Shown here: positions 9,620 through 16,894 of the stretch, piece after piece
Layout of the letters: every line of letters begins with the position of its first letter
Position numbering within the stretch: the stretch's first letter is position 1
NCBI RefSeq assembly: GCF_026342835.1
Contig: NZ_JAPEMI010000001.1
Location: 248,001 to 312,000, forward strand
DNA from: Streptomyces sp. NBC_00154
GTDB taxonomy: Bacteria > Actinomycetota > Actinomycetes > Streptomycetales > Streptomycetaceae
Direction: 5' to 3'
DNA: 64,000 bases
Notes under the pieces: model-generated
Database searches by the model: none
Seen by the model: the letters and a program-made list of their open reading frames with translations, nothing else
What the model was told of the DNA's origin: nothing
Program-made: the position numbers and the translations under genes

Positions 9620-10642
9620 TCAACGCACGGGCGCGGGACCACTGCTCGCCCGAACCGTCAACTCCGGCGCCAGCAGCTCGACTTCGTCCGTGCCGCGACC
9701 GGCGAGCTTCGCGACGACCTGCTCGACGGCGCGCCGCCCCATCTCCTGTGCCGGTATGGCGACCGAGGTGAGCCGCACGGAAGCCTCGGAGGCAAGCTGC
9801 TGGGGGCAGATGGCGACGACCGACACGTCCTCGGGCACCGCGCGCCCCTGCTGACGCAGCAGATTGAGCAGCGGCTCGACCGCCGACTCGTTCTGCACGA
9901 TGAACCCGGTGGTGCCCGGCCGCTCGTCGAAGATCCGGGCCAGCGTCCGCTCCATCGCCGCGTACCCGCCCTCGCAGGGCCTGTGCAGCACCCGCACCCC
10001 GGCCTGCTGCGCCTTCGCCCGCACGCCGTCCATCGTCCGCTCGGCAAACCCGGTGTGCCGCTCGTACACCGCGGCCGCCTCGCCGATCACCGCGATCTCG
10101 CGGTGGCCGAACCCGGCGAGGTGCTCCACGCAGAGCGCCCCGGTCGCCTCGAAGTCGAGGTCCACGCAGGTCAGCCCCTCGGTCTCGGCAGGCAGACCGA
10201 TCAGCACGGCGATCCGGTCGTTCTCCAGGAGCAGCGGCAGGCGTTCGTCGTGCAGCTCCACATCCATCAGGATCATGGCATCGGCGAGCGAACTGCCCGC
10301 GATCCGCCGAACGGCCGCCGGGCCTTCCTCCCCGGTCAGCAGCAGGACGTCATAGCCATGCGCACGAGCGGTGGTGGCGACGGCGATGGCGATCTCCATC
10401 ATCACGGGCACATACATGTCGGTGCGCAGCGGCACCATGAGTGCGATGATGTTGGACCGACTACTGGCGAGCGCCCGGGCTCCGGCGTTGGGGTGGTACC
10501 CGAGTTGCTGAATACTTCGCTCCACCCGCTCCCGGGTGGACACGGAGATGGAGCGCTTCCCGCTGAGGACGTAGCTCACCGTGCTCGCGGAGACTCCGGC
10601 ATGCTGGGCGACCTCGGCAAGGGTGACCATTCGGCTCTCCAT
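9620..10642 (-). CDS. LacI-family transcriptional regulator of the glycosidase operon
   Basis: This is a LacI/GalR-type repressor of about 340 residues. The N-terminal helix-turn-helix reads TLAEVAQHAGVSASTVSYVLSGK with a hinge helix around NAGARALASSRS. A periplasmic-binding-like sugar-sensing domain follows to the C-terminus. Start choice is uncertain between ATG 10642 and ATG 10630, the latter with GGAG six bases upstream. It is convergent with the glycosidase operon, which makes it the obvious candidate regulator. Two CGAAGCGCTTCG palindromes lie 55 and 141 bases upstream of its start, suggesting autoregulation. The inducer is unknown, probably an oligosaccharide. Confidence 0.88.
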   Translation of the reverse strand: MESRMVTLAEVAQHAGVSASTVSYVLSGKRSISVSTRERVERSIQQLGYHPNAGARALASSRSNIIALMVPLRTDMYVPVMMEIAIAVATTARAHGYDVLLLTGEEGPAAVRRIAGSSLADAMILMDVELHDERLPLLLENDRIAVLIGLPAETEGLTCVDLDFEATGALCVEHLAGFGHREIAVIGEAAAVYERHTGFAERTMDGVRAKAQQAGVRVLHRPCEGGYAAMERTLARIFDERPGTTGFIVQNESAVEPLLNLLRQQGRAVPEDVSVVAICPQQLASEASVRLTSVAIPAQEMGRRAVEQVVAKLAGRGTDEVELLAPELTVRASSGPAPVR

Positions 10643-10696
10643 CACAGGACGACGGCGGATTCCGGCACACACTCTGACACGTACCGACAGTTTTGG

Positions 10697-10708
10697 CGAA
10701 GCGCTTCG
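10697..10708. promoter_or_regulatory. LacI-type operator palindrome, copy 1
   Basis: The perfect 12-bp palindrome CGAAGCGCTTCG has the central CG typical of LacI-family operators. It lies 55 bases upstream of the divergent regulator start and 74 bases from the second copy. It is probably bound by the adjacent LacI protein. Confidence 0.7.
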
Positions 10709-10782
10709 ATTCCGACTAACCCGTCTGCGACATGCACGGACAGTTCGAGCCTAGACTGACTCGCACAGCGAGTCCAGAGGTT

Positions 10783-10802
10783 GTGTCGAAGCGCTTCGAC
10801 AC
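10783..10802. promoter_or_regulatory. LacI-type operator palindrome, copy 2 (20 bp, perfect)
   Basis: A 20-bp perfect palindrome, GTGTCGAAGCGCTTCGACAC, contains the same 12-bp core as copy 1. Its symmetry makes it the stronger predicted site. It now fronts only the remnant of a sugar permease gene and an insertion sequence, suggesting that a gene it controlled was lost. Confidence 0.75.
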
Positions 10803-10837
10803 TGCCTGACGCAGATCGGCCCAGGAGGCCGGGTCCG

Positions 10838-10981
10838 CCCGGCGATGACGACGGACGCCATCATCTGCGCGTACCGAAGTTCGTACGAAGTCTGGTTGAC
10901 CGGTCCGACGGACAGCGTCATACCGTTCGGGGCGGTTGTGACGAGGAACGGCCACAGGAAGTTGTTCCACGTGCCGATTCT
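10838..10981 (-). pseudogene. C-terminal remnant of a MalG-type sugar ABC permease
   Basis: On the minus strand this stretch reads WNNFLWPFLVTTAPNGMTLS, then VGPVNQTSYELRYAQMMASV. This matches the last periplasmic loop and span of CUT1 MalG-type permeases. No start is present, and the reading loses similarity after VVIAG, so only about 45 recognisable codons remain. It is evidence of a former second sugar transporter gene near the regulator. Family assignment rests on the WNNFLWP motif and spacing. Confidence 0.6.
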
Positions 10982-11023
10982 CTCGCGGCGGGCGCGGACG
11001 CAAGGATGACAGGTGAGAAGTGT

Positions 11024-11034
11024 GTCTGACCAAG
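11024..11034. repeat. Left target-site duplication of the IS element
   Basis: GTCTGACCAAG abuts the left inverted repeat and recurs directly after the right inverted repeat at 12773-12783. An 11-bp duplication is the size expected for IS4-family insertion. Confidence 0.92.
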
Positions 11035-11065
11035 CAATGCCGGTGAGTTAGCGCGTCGGTGCAGG

Positions 11066-12580
11066 TCAGGTGGGGTGGTTGGTGACTTTGAGTGTGTAGC
11101 GGACGTTACTGGGAGTGCGGGTCTGGTCCCGTTTTCTGACCTCGAAGGTGTTCTTGGACGGCTTCTTGATGCGCTGGCACTGCCGGTTGCGCCGGGGCGG
11201 GAGGAGGGCGGCCAAGAGCTCTGTGGTGGCTTCGCGGCGGGCGGCGGCCAGTGTGGTGACGTCGGCTGCGGCCTGGGCGGCGACGGTCAGCCGGGCGAGC
11301 TGCACCGTGACGGTGAAGGAGATCCGGTCAGGATCGGTCCCGCCGTGTTCTGCCGCGCGCGTCTGCAGTGCGCATAGTGCCTGGTAGACGGTGAGAAGGG
11401 CGTAGATCTCCTGGTAGATCAGCTCGGGCGCCTTGGAGCGCAGGATGAATCCGGCGCCGCGCAGGCGGTTCTTCAGTTCCGCGAATCCGTTTTCGATCTC
11501 CCACCGCTGGTGATATGCCCTCGCCAGCTGGTGGGCCGGGGCGAGGCGGTGGTCCAGCAGGCTGGTGACCAGCCGGAACGTCTCGGTGCGGGGTGGGCCG
11601 GCCTGTGGGTGGATGGTCACGGTGTACTCGATGATCCGTACCAGGTGTCCCCGGGGCGGCTCGGTCAGGGTGCGTCCGGCCGCGCGGGCCTGACCGTGGC
11701 GGATGTTCTCCGCGGGCGTGCGCATGATGGACAGGTAGGACCCGTCGGACAGCACCCGCAGCGGCACGAAGACCAGGTTCTTCTTGATCCGCCAGGCCAG
11801 GTGGGCGCCGGTGGCGCGGGCCAGGCCCCACAGCTGGTATCCGGCGAAGTTGCGGTCGGCCAGCAGCAGCATGTCCCCTCGCAGGGAGGCCAGCAGCCGG
11901 CGGGCGAGCTTGTGCTCGCTGAACCTGGCCACGGCGTCGAAGGCCGCGTCGACCAGGGCGTGGGTGCCGCATTCGGTCAGGGCCATCAGGCGGACCTGTG
12001 GGTGTCCGCTCTGGTTGACACCACCCTTGCCGGTGAAACCGAACTCAGCAGCGTTTGCCGGGGTGTCGGGGACATCCAGCGCGGTGCCGTCCCAGGCGAC
12101 CAGCCGCAGCCCGAAGGCGAACGCGCCCGGAGTGACGGTCGTGGCCAGCGTGCCGCACCGCCGCTCGAACAGCGCCTGCAGCGGCTTGTCGCCCAGCCGC
12201 TGCCGGGCCCGTGTCAGGGCCGAGCTGGTGGGCAAGCGCTGCACACACAGGCCTGGCAGATGCCGCAGCTTCTCCGTCAACGTGCGCAGGACCGACCGGT
12301 ATCCCGGCGGCCCGGCACTGTCGGAGCTGCTGAACAGGCACAACGCCAGGATGAAGTAGACCACCGCCCGGGCGGGCAACAGCCGGCGGCGACGCTCGCC
12401 GCAGCCGGTCAACTCCACGACCTCGTCAACCAGTTCAGGGCTGATCTCCTCGGTCAACACGCCGAGACGGACGTGCTCGCCAAAGCGCCGGTCCGTGGGG
12501 GTCACCAGCCTGTTCAACGGGGCCTGGCTGCCCTCGGTGATGGCAGACGACATGCGGACGATGGCACACTGAGTACCCAA
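11066..12580 (-). CDS. IS4-family DDE transposase
   Basis: The 504-residue transposase has the DDE catalytic core: first Asp in LVAWDGTALDVPDT, second in LLLADRNFAGYQLW, and Glu in the YREK signature YHQRWEIENGFAELK. That signature has the exact Y-2-R-3-E-6-K spacing of the IS4 family. An N-terminal domain of about 120 residues matches the DUF4372-like/InsG N-domain seen in actinobacterial members. The start is TTG with GAGGGA 6 bases upstream, and the last codons run into the left inverted repeat. The gene looks intact and potentially active. Confidence 0.93.
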   Translation of the reverse strand: MGTQCAIVRMSSAITEGSQAPLNRLVTPTDRRFGEHVRLGVLTEEISPELVDEVVELTGCGERRRRLLPARAVVYFILALCLFSSSDSAGPPGYRSVLRTLTEKLRHLPGLCVQRLPTSSALTRARQRLGDKPLQALFERRCGTLATTVTPGAFAFGLRLVAWDGTALDVPDTPANAAEFGFTGKGGVNQSGHPQVRLMALTECGTHALVDAAFDAVARFSEHKLARRLLASLRGDMLLLADRNFAGYQLWGLARATGAHLAWRIKKNLVFVPLRVLSDGSYLSIMRTPAENIRHGQARAAGRTLTEPPRGHLVRIIEYTVTIHPQAGPPRTETFRLVTSLLDHRLAPAHQLARAYHQRWEIENGFAELKNRLRGAGFILRSKAPELIYQEIYALLTVYQALCALQTRAAEHGGTDPDRISFTVTVQLARLTVAAQAAADVTTLAAARREATTELLAALLPPRRNRQCQRIKKPSKNTFEVRKRDQTRTPSNVRYTLKVTNHPT

Positions 12581-12642
12581 CGGAGTTCCCTCGCGGACAG
12601 TCGGATCTTGGTCGATCTTCTGTCCTACCGGGAACTCCGTTG
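12578..12642 (-). promoter_or_regulatory. Hairpin occluding the transposase start (anti-readthrough structure)
   Basis: A perfect 13-bp inverted repeat (12578-12590 with 12630-12642) plus an inner 6-bp stem (12595-12600 with 12620-12625) would fold in any transcript entering from outside. It would bury both the ribosome site and the TTG start of the transposase. Comparable read-through-blocking hairpins are known from IS10 and IS50. Transcripts starting inside the element would lack the distal arm. Confidence 0.65.
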
Positions 12643-12772
12643 CCGTGTCCCGGCCTCCGCCGACACGTCACCAGAAGTGACGGATCACGCAACGTCACCA
12701 GGGGATATTCCCAACCAAACCCCGCACTATCAAGTGCCTGACCTGCACCGACGCGCTAACTCACCGGCATTG

Positions 12773-12783
12773 GTCTGACCAAG
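12773..12783. repeat. Right target-site duplication of the IS element
   Basis: This is the second copy of GTCTGACCAAG, directly after the right inverted repeat. Its last G forms the first base of the GTG now available as a start for the ATP-grasp gene. Confidence 0.92.
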
Positions 12784-13985
12784 TGACTTCGACAGTGGCC
12801 CATTTCACGACGGTGCCGTCGGGGCCCGACGCACCCACCGTGCTCTATCTGGGGCTGCGCCGCTCACCCCTGGAGTGGCAGGCGGAGCTGGACGCCGCCA
12901 CCGCGCTGGGGCTGCGCGTCCATGTGTCCTCCGACTCCGACGTCAGCCACACCGGACTCCCTGCGGAGCAGCGGGGCTCCCTCGACCGCACCACCCCGCT
13001 CGCGGACCAGGCCGCCCGGGCGGCGCCCGACGAGGCCCCGGCGGCCGTCGCCTGCTGGGGTGACAGGCACGTCGGCCTCACCGCGCGGCTCGCCGAGGAC
13101 TTCGGGGTCCGGGGCATCGGCACGACGGCCGCGGCCGTCAGCACGGACAAGGTGGCACAGCGCCGCGCGATGGAGCCGTACGGGCTGAACCCGGCCTGGC
13201 GGTCGGGTAGGACTCCCGACGCCCTCCGGGCCGCCGTCGAGGCCCTCGGCGCGTCGGGGAAGCCCCTGGTCTTCAAGCCCGCCCACTGCTCGGGCGGCCG
13301 GGGCATCGCCCTGATCACCGCGGACTCCGACCTGAACGACGTCTTCGAGCTGACCGCCGAGAACTACACCGGCACCACCGACTTCCTGGTGGAGGAGTAC
13401 GCGGACGGCTCCGAGCACTCCGTCTCCGGGCTCGTCGCCGACGGCACCGTTCGGATCCTCGGCGTCACCGACAAGTACCTGGAAGGTCCGCTGTCCGCCT
13501 CCTGGGCCACGACCGTGCCGTCCGCTCGTACGGACGCGCAGGTGGCGCAGTTGAAGCGGGCCGCCGAGCGGGCCGTTCTCGCCGTCGGCCTGCGGACCGG
13601 CGGCTTCCACGTCGACCTGCGGTTCACCCCCGAAGGACCGGTCGTACTGGAGATCGGCGGACGGCTCGGCGGCGATCTGATCAACTCGCATCTGATCCCG
13701 CTGGGCCGCCAGGGTGCCGTACGGCCCTACGAGGCGCTGCTCACCCTGCTGACCACCGGTGAACTCTCCGGCGAACTCGCCGAACCCACACAAGGCGCGG
13801 CCATGGTGCTGCTCCCCAAGGCCGGGCGACCGGTTACGGAGCTCGTCGGAACCGCGCTCGCCCATCCCCGTGTGACGCTCGCCGCCGACTGGCCCGGTAC
13901 GGACACGGTGGTGGCGGTCGTCGTCACCGACGACCCGGCGGAGCTGCCGGCGGCCGTAGCGGACGTACGGAAGCTGCTCCCCTGA
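12783..13985 (+). CDS. ATP-grasp domain carboxylate-amine ligase-like protein, start disrupted by IS
   Basis: This 400-residue protein has an ATP-grasp fold. An N-terminal Rossmann-like domain is followed by LVFKPAHCSGGRGI (ATP-binding loop), LVEEYADGSEHSVSG and VVLEIGGRLGGDLI (metal-binding Glu near the end). Such proteins join a carboxylate to an amine with ATP, as in dipeptide or carnosine-type ligases; the substrate is not evident. The IS lies immediately before GTG 12783, which has no good ribosome site. Without the IS the frame extends to GTG at 11022 with AGGTGAG just upstream, adding M-S-D-Q. The gene is probably poorly expressed or silenced now. Confidence 0.8.
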   Translation: MTSTVAHFTTVPSGPDAPTVLYLGLRRSPLEWQAELDAATALGLRVHVSSDSDVSHTGLPAEQRGSLDRTTPLADQAARAAPDEAPAAVACWGDRHVGLTARLAEDFGVRGIGTTAAAVSTDKVAQRRAMEPYGLNPAWRSGRTPDALRAAVEALGASGKPLVFKPAHCSGGRGIALITADSDLNDVFELTAENYTGTTDFLVEEYADGSEHSVSGLVADGTVRILGVTDKYLEGPLSASWATTVPSARTDAQVAQLKRAAERAVLAVGLRTGGFHVDLRFTPEGPVVLEIGGRLGGDLINSHLIPLGRQGAVRPYEALLTLLTTGELSGELAEPTQGAAMVLLPKAGRPVTELVGTALAHPRVTLAADWPGTDTVVAVVVTDDPAELPAAVADVRKLLP

Positions 13986-14074
13986 CGGGCCTCAGTCGCC
14001 GCCGGTGGGCGACCTCGCGTGCCAAAAGGAGCGGGCCGACGGCACCATGTCGAAGCCGCGGCCCCCGTCCTCAC

Positions 14075-15328
14075 TCATCCGTTCAGCAGCACCGGGAAGG
14101 CCTCCATATCGTTCTGCGTCATCACCGGCAGCTTGCGGATCTCCTCGTCCGGCACGGCAAGCCGCAGCCCGGGAAAACGTCCGAACAGCGCAGGCAGGGC
14201 GATCCCGGCCTCCACTCGTGAGAGTGCCGCTCCCGGGCAGATGTGCGGGCCGTGGCCGAAGGTCATGTGGCGGATCGGGGTCGGCCGGGTGATGTCGAAG
14301 GCGTCGGCATCCGGTCCGTGCTGCTCGACGTCACGGCCGATGACCCGGTAGGAGATGACGACCCCCTCCCCCTTGGCGATCACACTGTCGCCGACCTGAG
14401 TGTCCTCCGTGGCGAACCGCATCAGCAGATGCGTGGTGGGGGTGTCCCAGCGCAGCGTCTCCTCGATCACCGTCTCCCACGGGATCTCGCCGTCGAGGAC
14501 CTTGCGCAGCTGGTCGGGGTGGGCGAGCAGGGCCCGTACCGCATTGAGGATCAGTCCGATGGTGGTCTCGTGCCCCGCCGCCACCATGGCCTTGAGATTG
14601 CCGACCACCTCTTCCTCGGTGAGCGGGTCCCCGCCCTCCTCGGCAAGGATGAGCGCGCTGGTGAGATCGTCCGTCGGTCGAGCGGTCTTCTCGCGGACGA
14701 GTCCGGCGTAGAAGACGTCCAGCTCGGCGAGCAGGGCCATCCGTTCCTCGTGCGGGGTGAGCATGGAGAAGAAGGCTTTGTACTTCTTCGTCAGCATCGC
14801 GTGCTGGGACTCTTCGACGCCCATCAGCATGCCGACCACCCGCATCGGCAGCGGCTGCGCGAACACGGACTTGAGGTCGACCACGCCGTTCTTGCCCTGT
14901 TCGGCCAGAGCGTCCAGCAGCTCCTCGGTGAACTTCTCGATGTCCGGTCGTATCGCTTCGAGGCGGCGCGGCGTGATCGCCTGGGAGGTCTTGGTGCGCA
15001 GTCTCCGATGCTCCTCGCCGTCCACGGTGAACATGGAGCGCCCGGCATCGATCATGCCGATCAGCGGCCAGGCGTGGGTCACCGCTCCGCTCTGCCAGAG
15101 CCCCCACGCATCGATGTCCTTCACCAGGCGGGGGTCGACGAGCAGTTGGCGGGCCTCGGCATGCCGGGTGACGGTCCAGGCCGGCACACCGAGCAGCTCG
15201 ATCCTGGCCAGCGGTCCGGCGTCGCGCAGCCGCGCCGTCTCACCGTCCAGGTCCTGGACCATGGGGTCGATGACCACGGTCCCGCCGGCCTGGGCGGCCT
15301 CGTGGGCAGCGGCGTGAGGGCAGTTCAC
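14075..15328 (-). CDS. Cytochrome P450, CYP154-like
   Basis: This is a soluble bacterial P450 of 417 residues. The I-helix motif is AGHETT, the K-helix ETLR gives a normal EXXR, and the haem loop FGHGPHICPG places the Cys ligand about 58 residues from the end. The FGHGPH(V/I)CPGAALSR loop is characteristic of CYP154 enzymes. The ATG overlaps the stop of the upstream P450 by four bases, so the two are translated together. CYP154 proteins hydroxylate steroids, macrolides or aromatic compounds, needing ferredoxin and reductase partners not encoded nearby. In S. coelicolor such pairs are attached to conservon operons. Confidence 0.88.
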   Translation of the reverse strand: MNCPHAAAHEAAQAGGTVVIDPMVQDLDGETARLRDAGPLARIELLGVPAWTVTRHAEARQLLVDPRLVKDIDAWGLWQSGAVTHAWPLIGMIDAGRSMFTVDGEEHRRLRTKTSQAITPRRLEAIRPDIEKFTEELLDALAEQGKNGVVDLKSVFAQPLPMRVVGMLMGVEESQHAMLTKKYKAFFSMLTPHEERMALLAELDVFYAGLVREKTARPTDDLTSALILAEEGGDPLTEEEVVGNLKAMVAAGHETTIGLILNAVRALLAHPDQLRKVLDGEIPWETVIEETLRWDTPTTHLLMRFATEDTQVGDSVIAKGEGVVISYRVIGRDVEQHGPDADAFDITRPTPIRHMTFGHGPHICPGAALSRVEAGIALPALFGRFPGLRLAVPDEEIRKLPVMTQNDMEAFPVLLNG

Positions 15329-16623
15329 GAGAAGTCTCCTGTCGTACGTACGGGGCTGAACCGGACGGGCAGCGATTCCATCCCGCGCAGAAAGGCGGAC
15401 TGCCGCCGGACGAGTGTCTGCGCGGGAACCGCCAGGGCGAGATCGGGCAGCCGGTCGAGGAGCACCTCGATTCCGGTACGGGCGATGGTCTCGGCGATCT
15501 CCTGGGCGGGGAACGGGCAGCGGTACTCGCCGTAACTGAACGCCAGATGGGCACTGTTGCCACCCTGGCCGGACGGGTGACCGGTGGAGAGATGCTGCCG
15601 TACATGCGGATCGGAGTTGGCCGCGCCCAGACCGAGCAGCAGCATGTCCCCGGCCCGGATCGACCGGCCGGCGAGCCGGGTGTCCCGGGCCGCCCAGCGG
15701 CCGGCGAGGATCTGGGTCGGGCTCTCCTCCCAGAGGACCTCGTTCATCGCTTCGGCGACACTGTGCCGGCCGCCGGAGAGGGAGTCGGCGAACTGGTCGT
15801 CGGTGAGCATCAGCCGCAGGGAGTTACTGATCCAGTCGGCGGTGGTCAGATGCCCGGCGGCCGTGATGGCCATCAGGTCGAGGACGAACTCCTCCTCGGT
15901 GAAAGGCTCGTGGTACGCAAGCATCCGCGAGGTCACGTCGTCCCCGGGCGCCGCCCGCTTGGCCGCGACGAGCCGCTGCATGTGCTCGCCGAACCGCGCA
16001 TAAGCGCTCTGCGCCTCGGGCCCGCCGTCGGCCAGATCCTTCAGCACCCGGGCGATGTCCGCGCCCTCCGCGTCGGGGAAGCCGACGAGCCGGGCAAGGA
16101 CCAGCACGGGCAGCGGCTCGGCGAAATCCGCGACCAGATCGGCTGAGCCACGCGTGCAGATGCCGTCGATGATCCGGTCCGCCAACTCCTCGCAGTGGCG
16201 CCGGATTTCGAACGGGTCCGCGCCCTCCAGGGCGGCGCCCACCATTTCGGCGTGGCGGCGGTGCTCGGCGCCCGCGGTGAAGTAGATCGACGGCATCGGG
16301 CGCCCGACCATCGGGAGCAGCGGCCAGTCCTCGGGGATGTGCTCCCACTGGTTCCAGAGCCCGACGTCCCGGGGGAACAACTCCCCGTCGCTGGTGACCT
16401 GGTGGAGTTCTCGATAGCCGATGATCAGCCAGGCGGGGAACCCGCCGGGCAGTTCTACGGGCACGACGGGACCGTGATCGCGTCGCATGGTGCGGTAGAG
16501 GGTCTGGGGCTCGGTATGGAACTCGGGGCCACTGAGGGGCACTGCGCCCGCGGGGTGCCGAACGGGGCAGCCGGCGCCCCGCGGTTCCGCGGGCGTGGGT
16601 TCGGCGGTTGAGGGGCGCGTCAT
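15325..16623 (-). CDS. Cytochrome P450, CYP157-like, lacking the EXXR arginine
   Basis: This 432-residue P450 has the CYP157-type I-helix TAAGHLTTADWISNSLRLML and haem loop FSYGEYRCPFPA with the Cys ligand. Where the K-helix should carry EXXR it reads NEVLWEESP: the Glu is kept but Arg is replaced by Trp. Loss of EXXR is a known oddity of CYP157 (EQSLW in CYP157C1). The start has AAGGAG 8 bases upstream. It is the first gene of a two-gene operon with the CYP154-like enzyme. No conservon genes (histidine kinase, roadblock, DUF742, GTPase) precede it; a GH31 gene diverges instead. Confidence 0.85.
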   Translation of the reverse strand: MTRPSTAEPTPAEPRGAGCPVRHPAGAVPLSGPEFHTEPQTLYRTMRRDHGPVVPVELPGGFPAWLIIGYRELHQVTSDGELFPRDVGLWNQWEHIPEDWPLLPMVGRPMPSIYFTAGAEHRRHAEMVGAALEGADPFEIRRHCEELADRIIDGICTRGSADLVADFAEPLPVLVLARLVGFPDAEGADIARVLKDLADGGPEAQSAYARFGEHMQRLVAAKRAAPGDDVTSRMLAYHEPFTEEEFVLDLMAITAAGHLTTADWISNSLRLMLTDDQFADSLSGGRHSVAEAMNEVLWEESPTQILAGRWAARDTRLAGRSIRAGDMLLLGLGAANSDPHVRQHLSTGHPSGQGGNSAHLAFSYGEYRCPFPAQEIAETIARTGIEVLLDRLPDLALAVPAQTLVRRQSAFLRGMESLPVRFSPVRTTGDFS

Positions 16624-16894
16624 CGAGCTGACTCCTTCGGTGGCGGCGACTCGCGTTGCGTACCCACGATCAACGCGGCACCACTATAGGGATGCGAAGT
16701 GAAATTTCCGATGCCAATCGCGATCATTCTCTCCACATCTCTGATCACGACCCCCTCCGAGTCGCACCGGAACCCGCAACCACCCGTTGACATGCACCTG
16801 CGTAATGGTGAATCCTCGCGCGAGAAGTTGCGCGATCTGACGCATGTTCAAGCATTTACAAACATTCAGTGCTTGGTTCGAAGGGATGTATCCC

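Larger units (their letters stand above)
11035..12772 (-). mobile_element. Complete IS4-family insertion sequence (1738 bp)
   Basis: The element is bounded by 36-bp perfect terminal inverted repeats (11035-11070 and 12737-12772, outer bases CAATGCCGG). It is flanked by 11-bp direct repeats and carries one full-length transposase gene. Perfect ends and intact target duplication indicate a recent insertion. A 13-bp inverted repeat near the right end covers the transposase start. Removing the element and one duplication restores a continuous ribosome site and GTG start for the ATP-grasp gene to the right. Confidence 0.93.

Noticed and set aside
10781..11029. Plus-strand 82-codon frame beginning at the operator
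   Set aside because: Its start lies inside the palindrome, it has no ribosome site, and it is antisense to the permease remnant.
14075..16623. Secondary-metabolite cluster around the two P450s and ATP-grasp gene
   Set aside because: No synthase, tailoring or transport genes accompany them, and the IS plus convergent orientation separate the ATP-grasp gene from the P450 operon.
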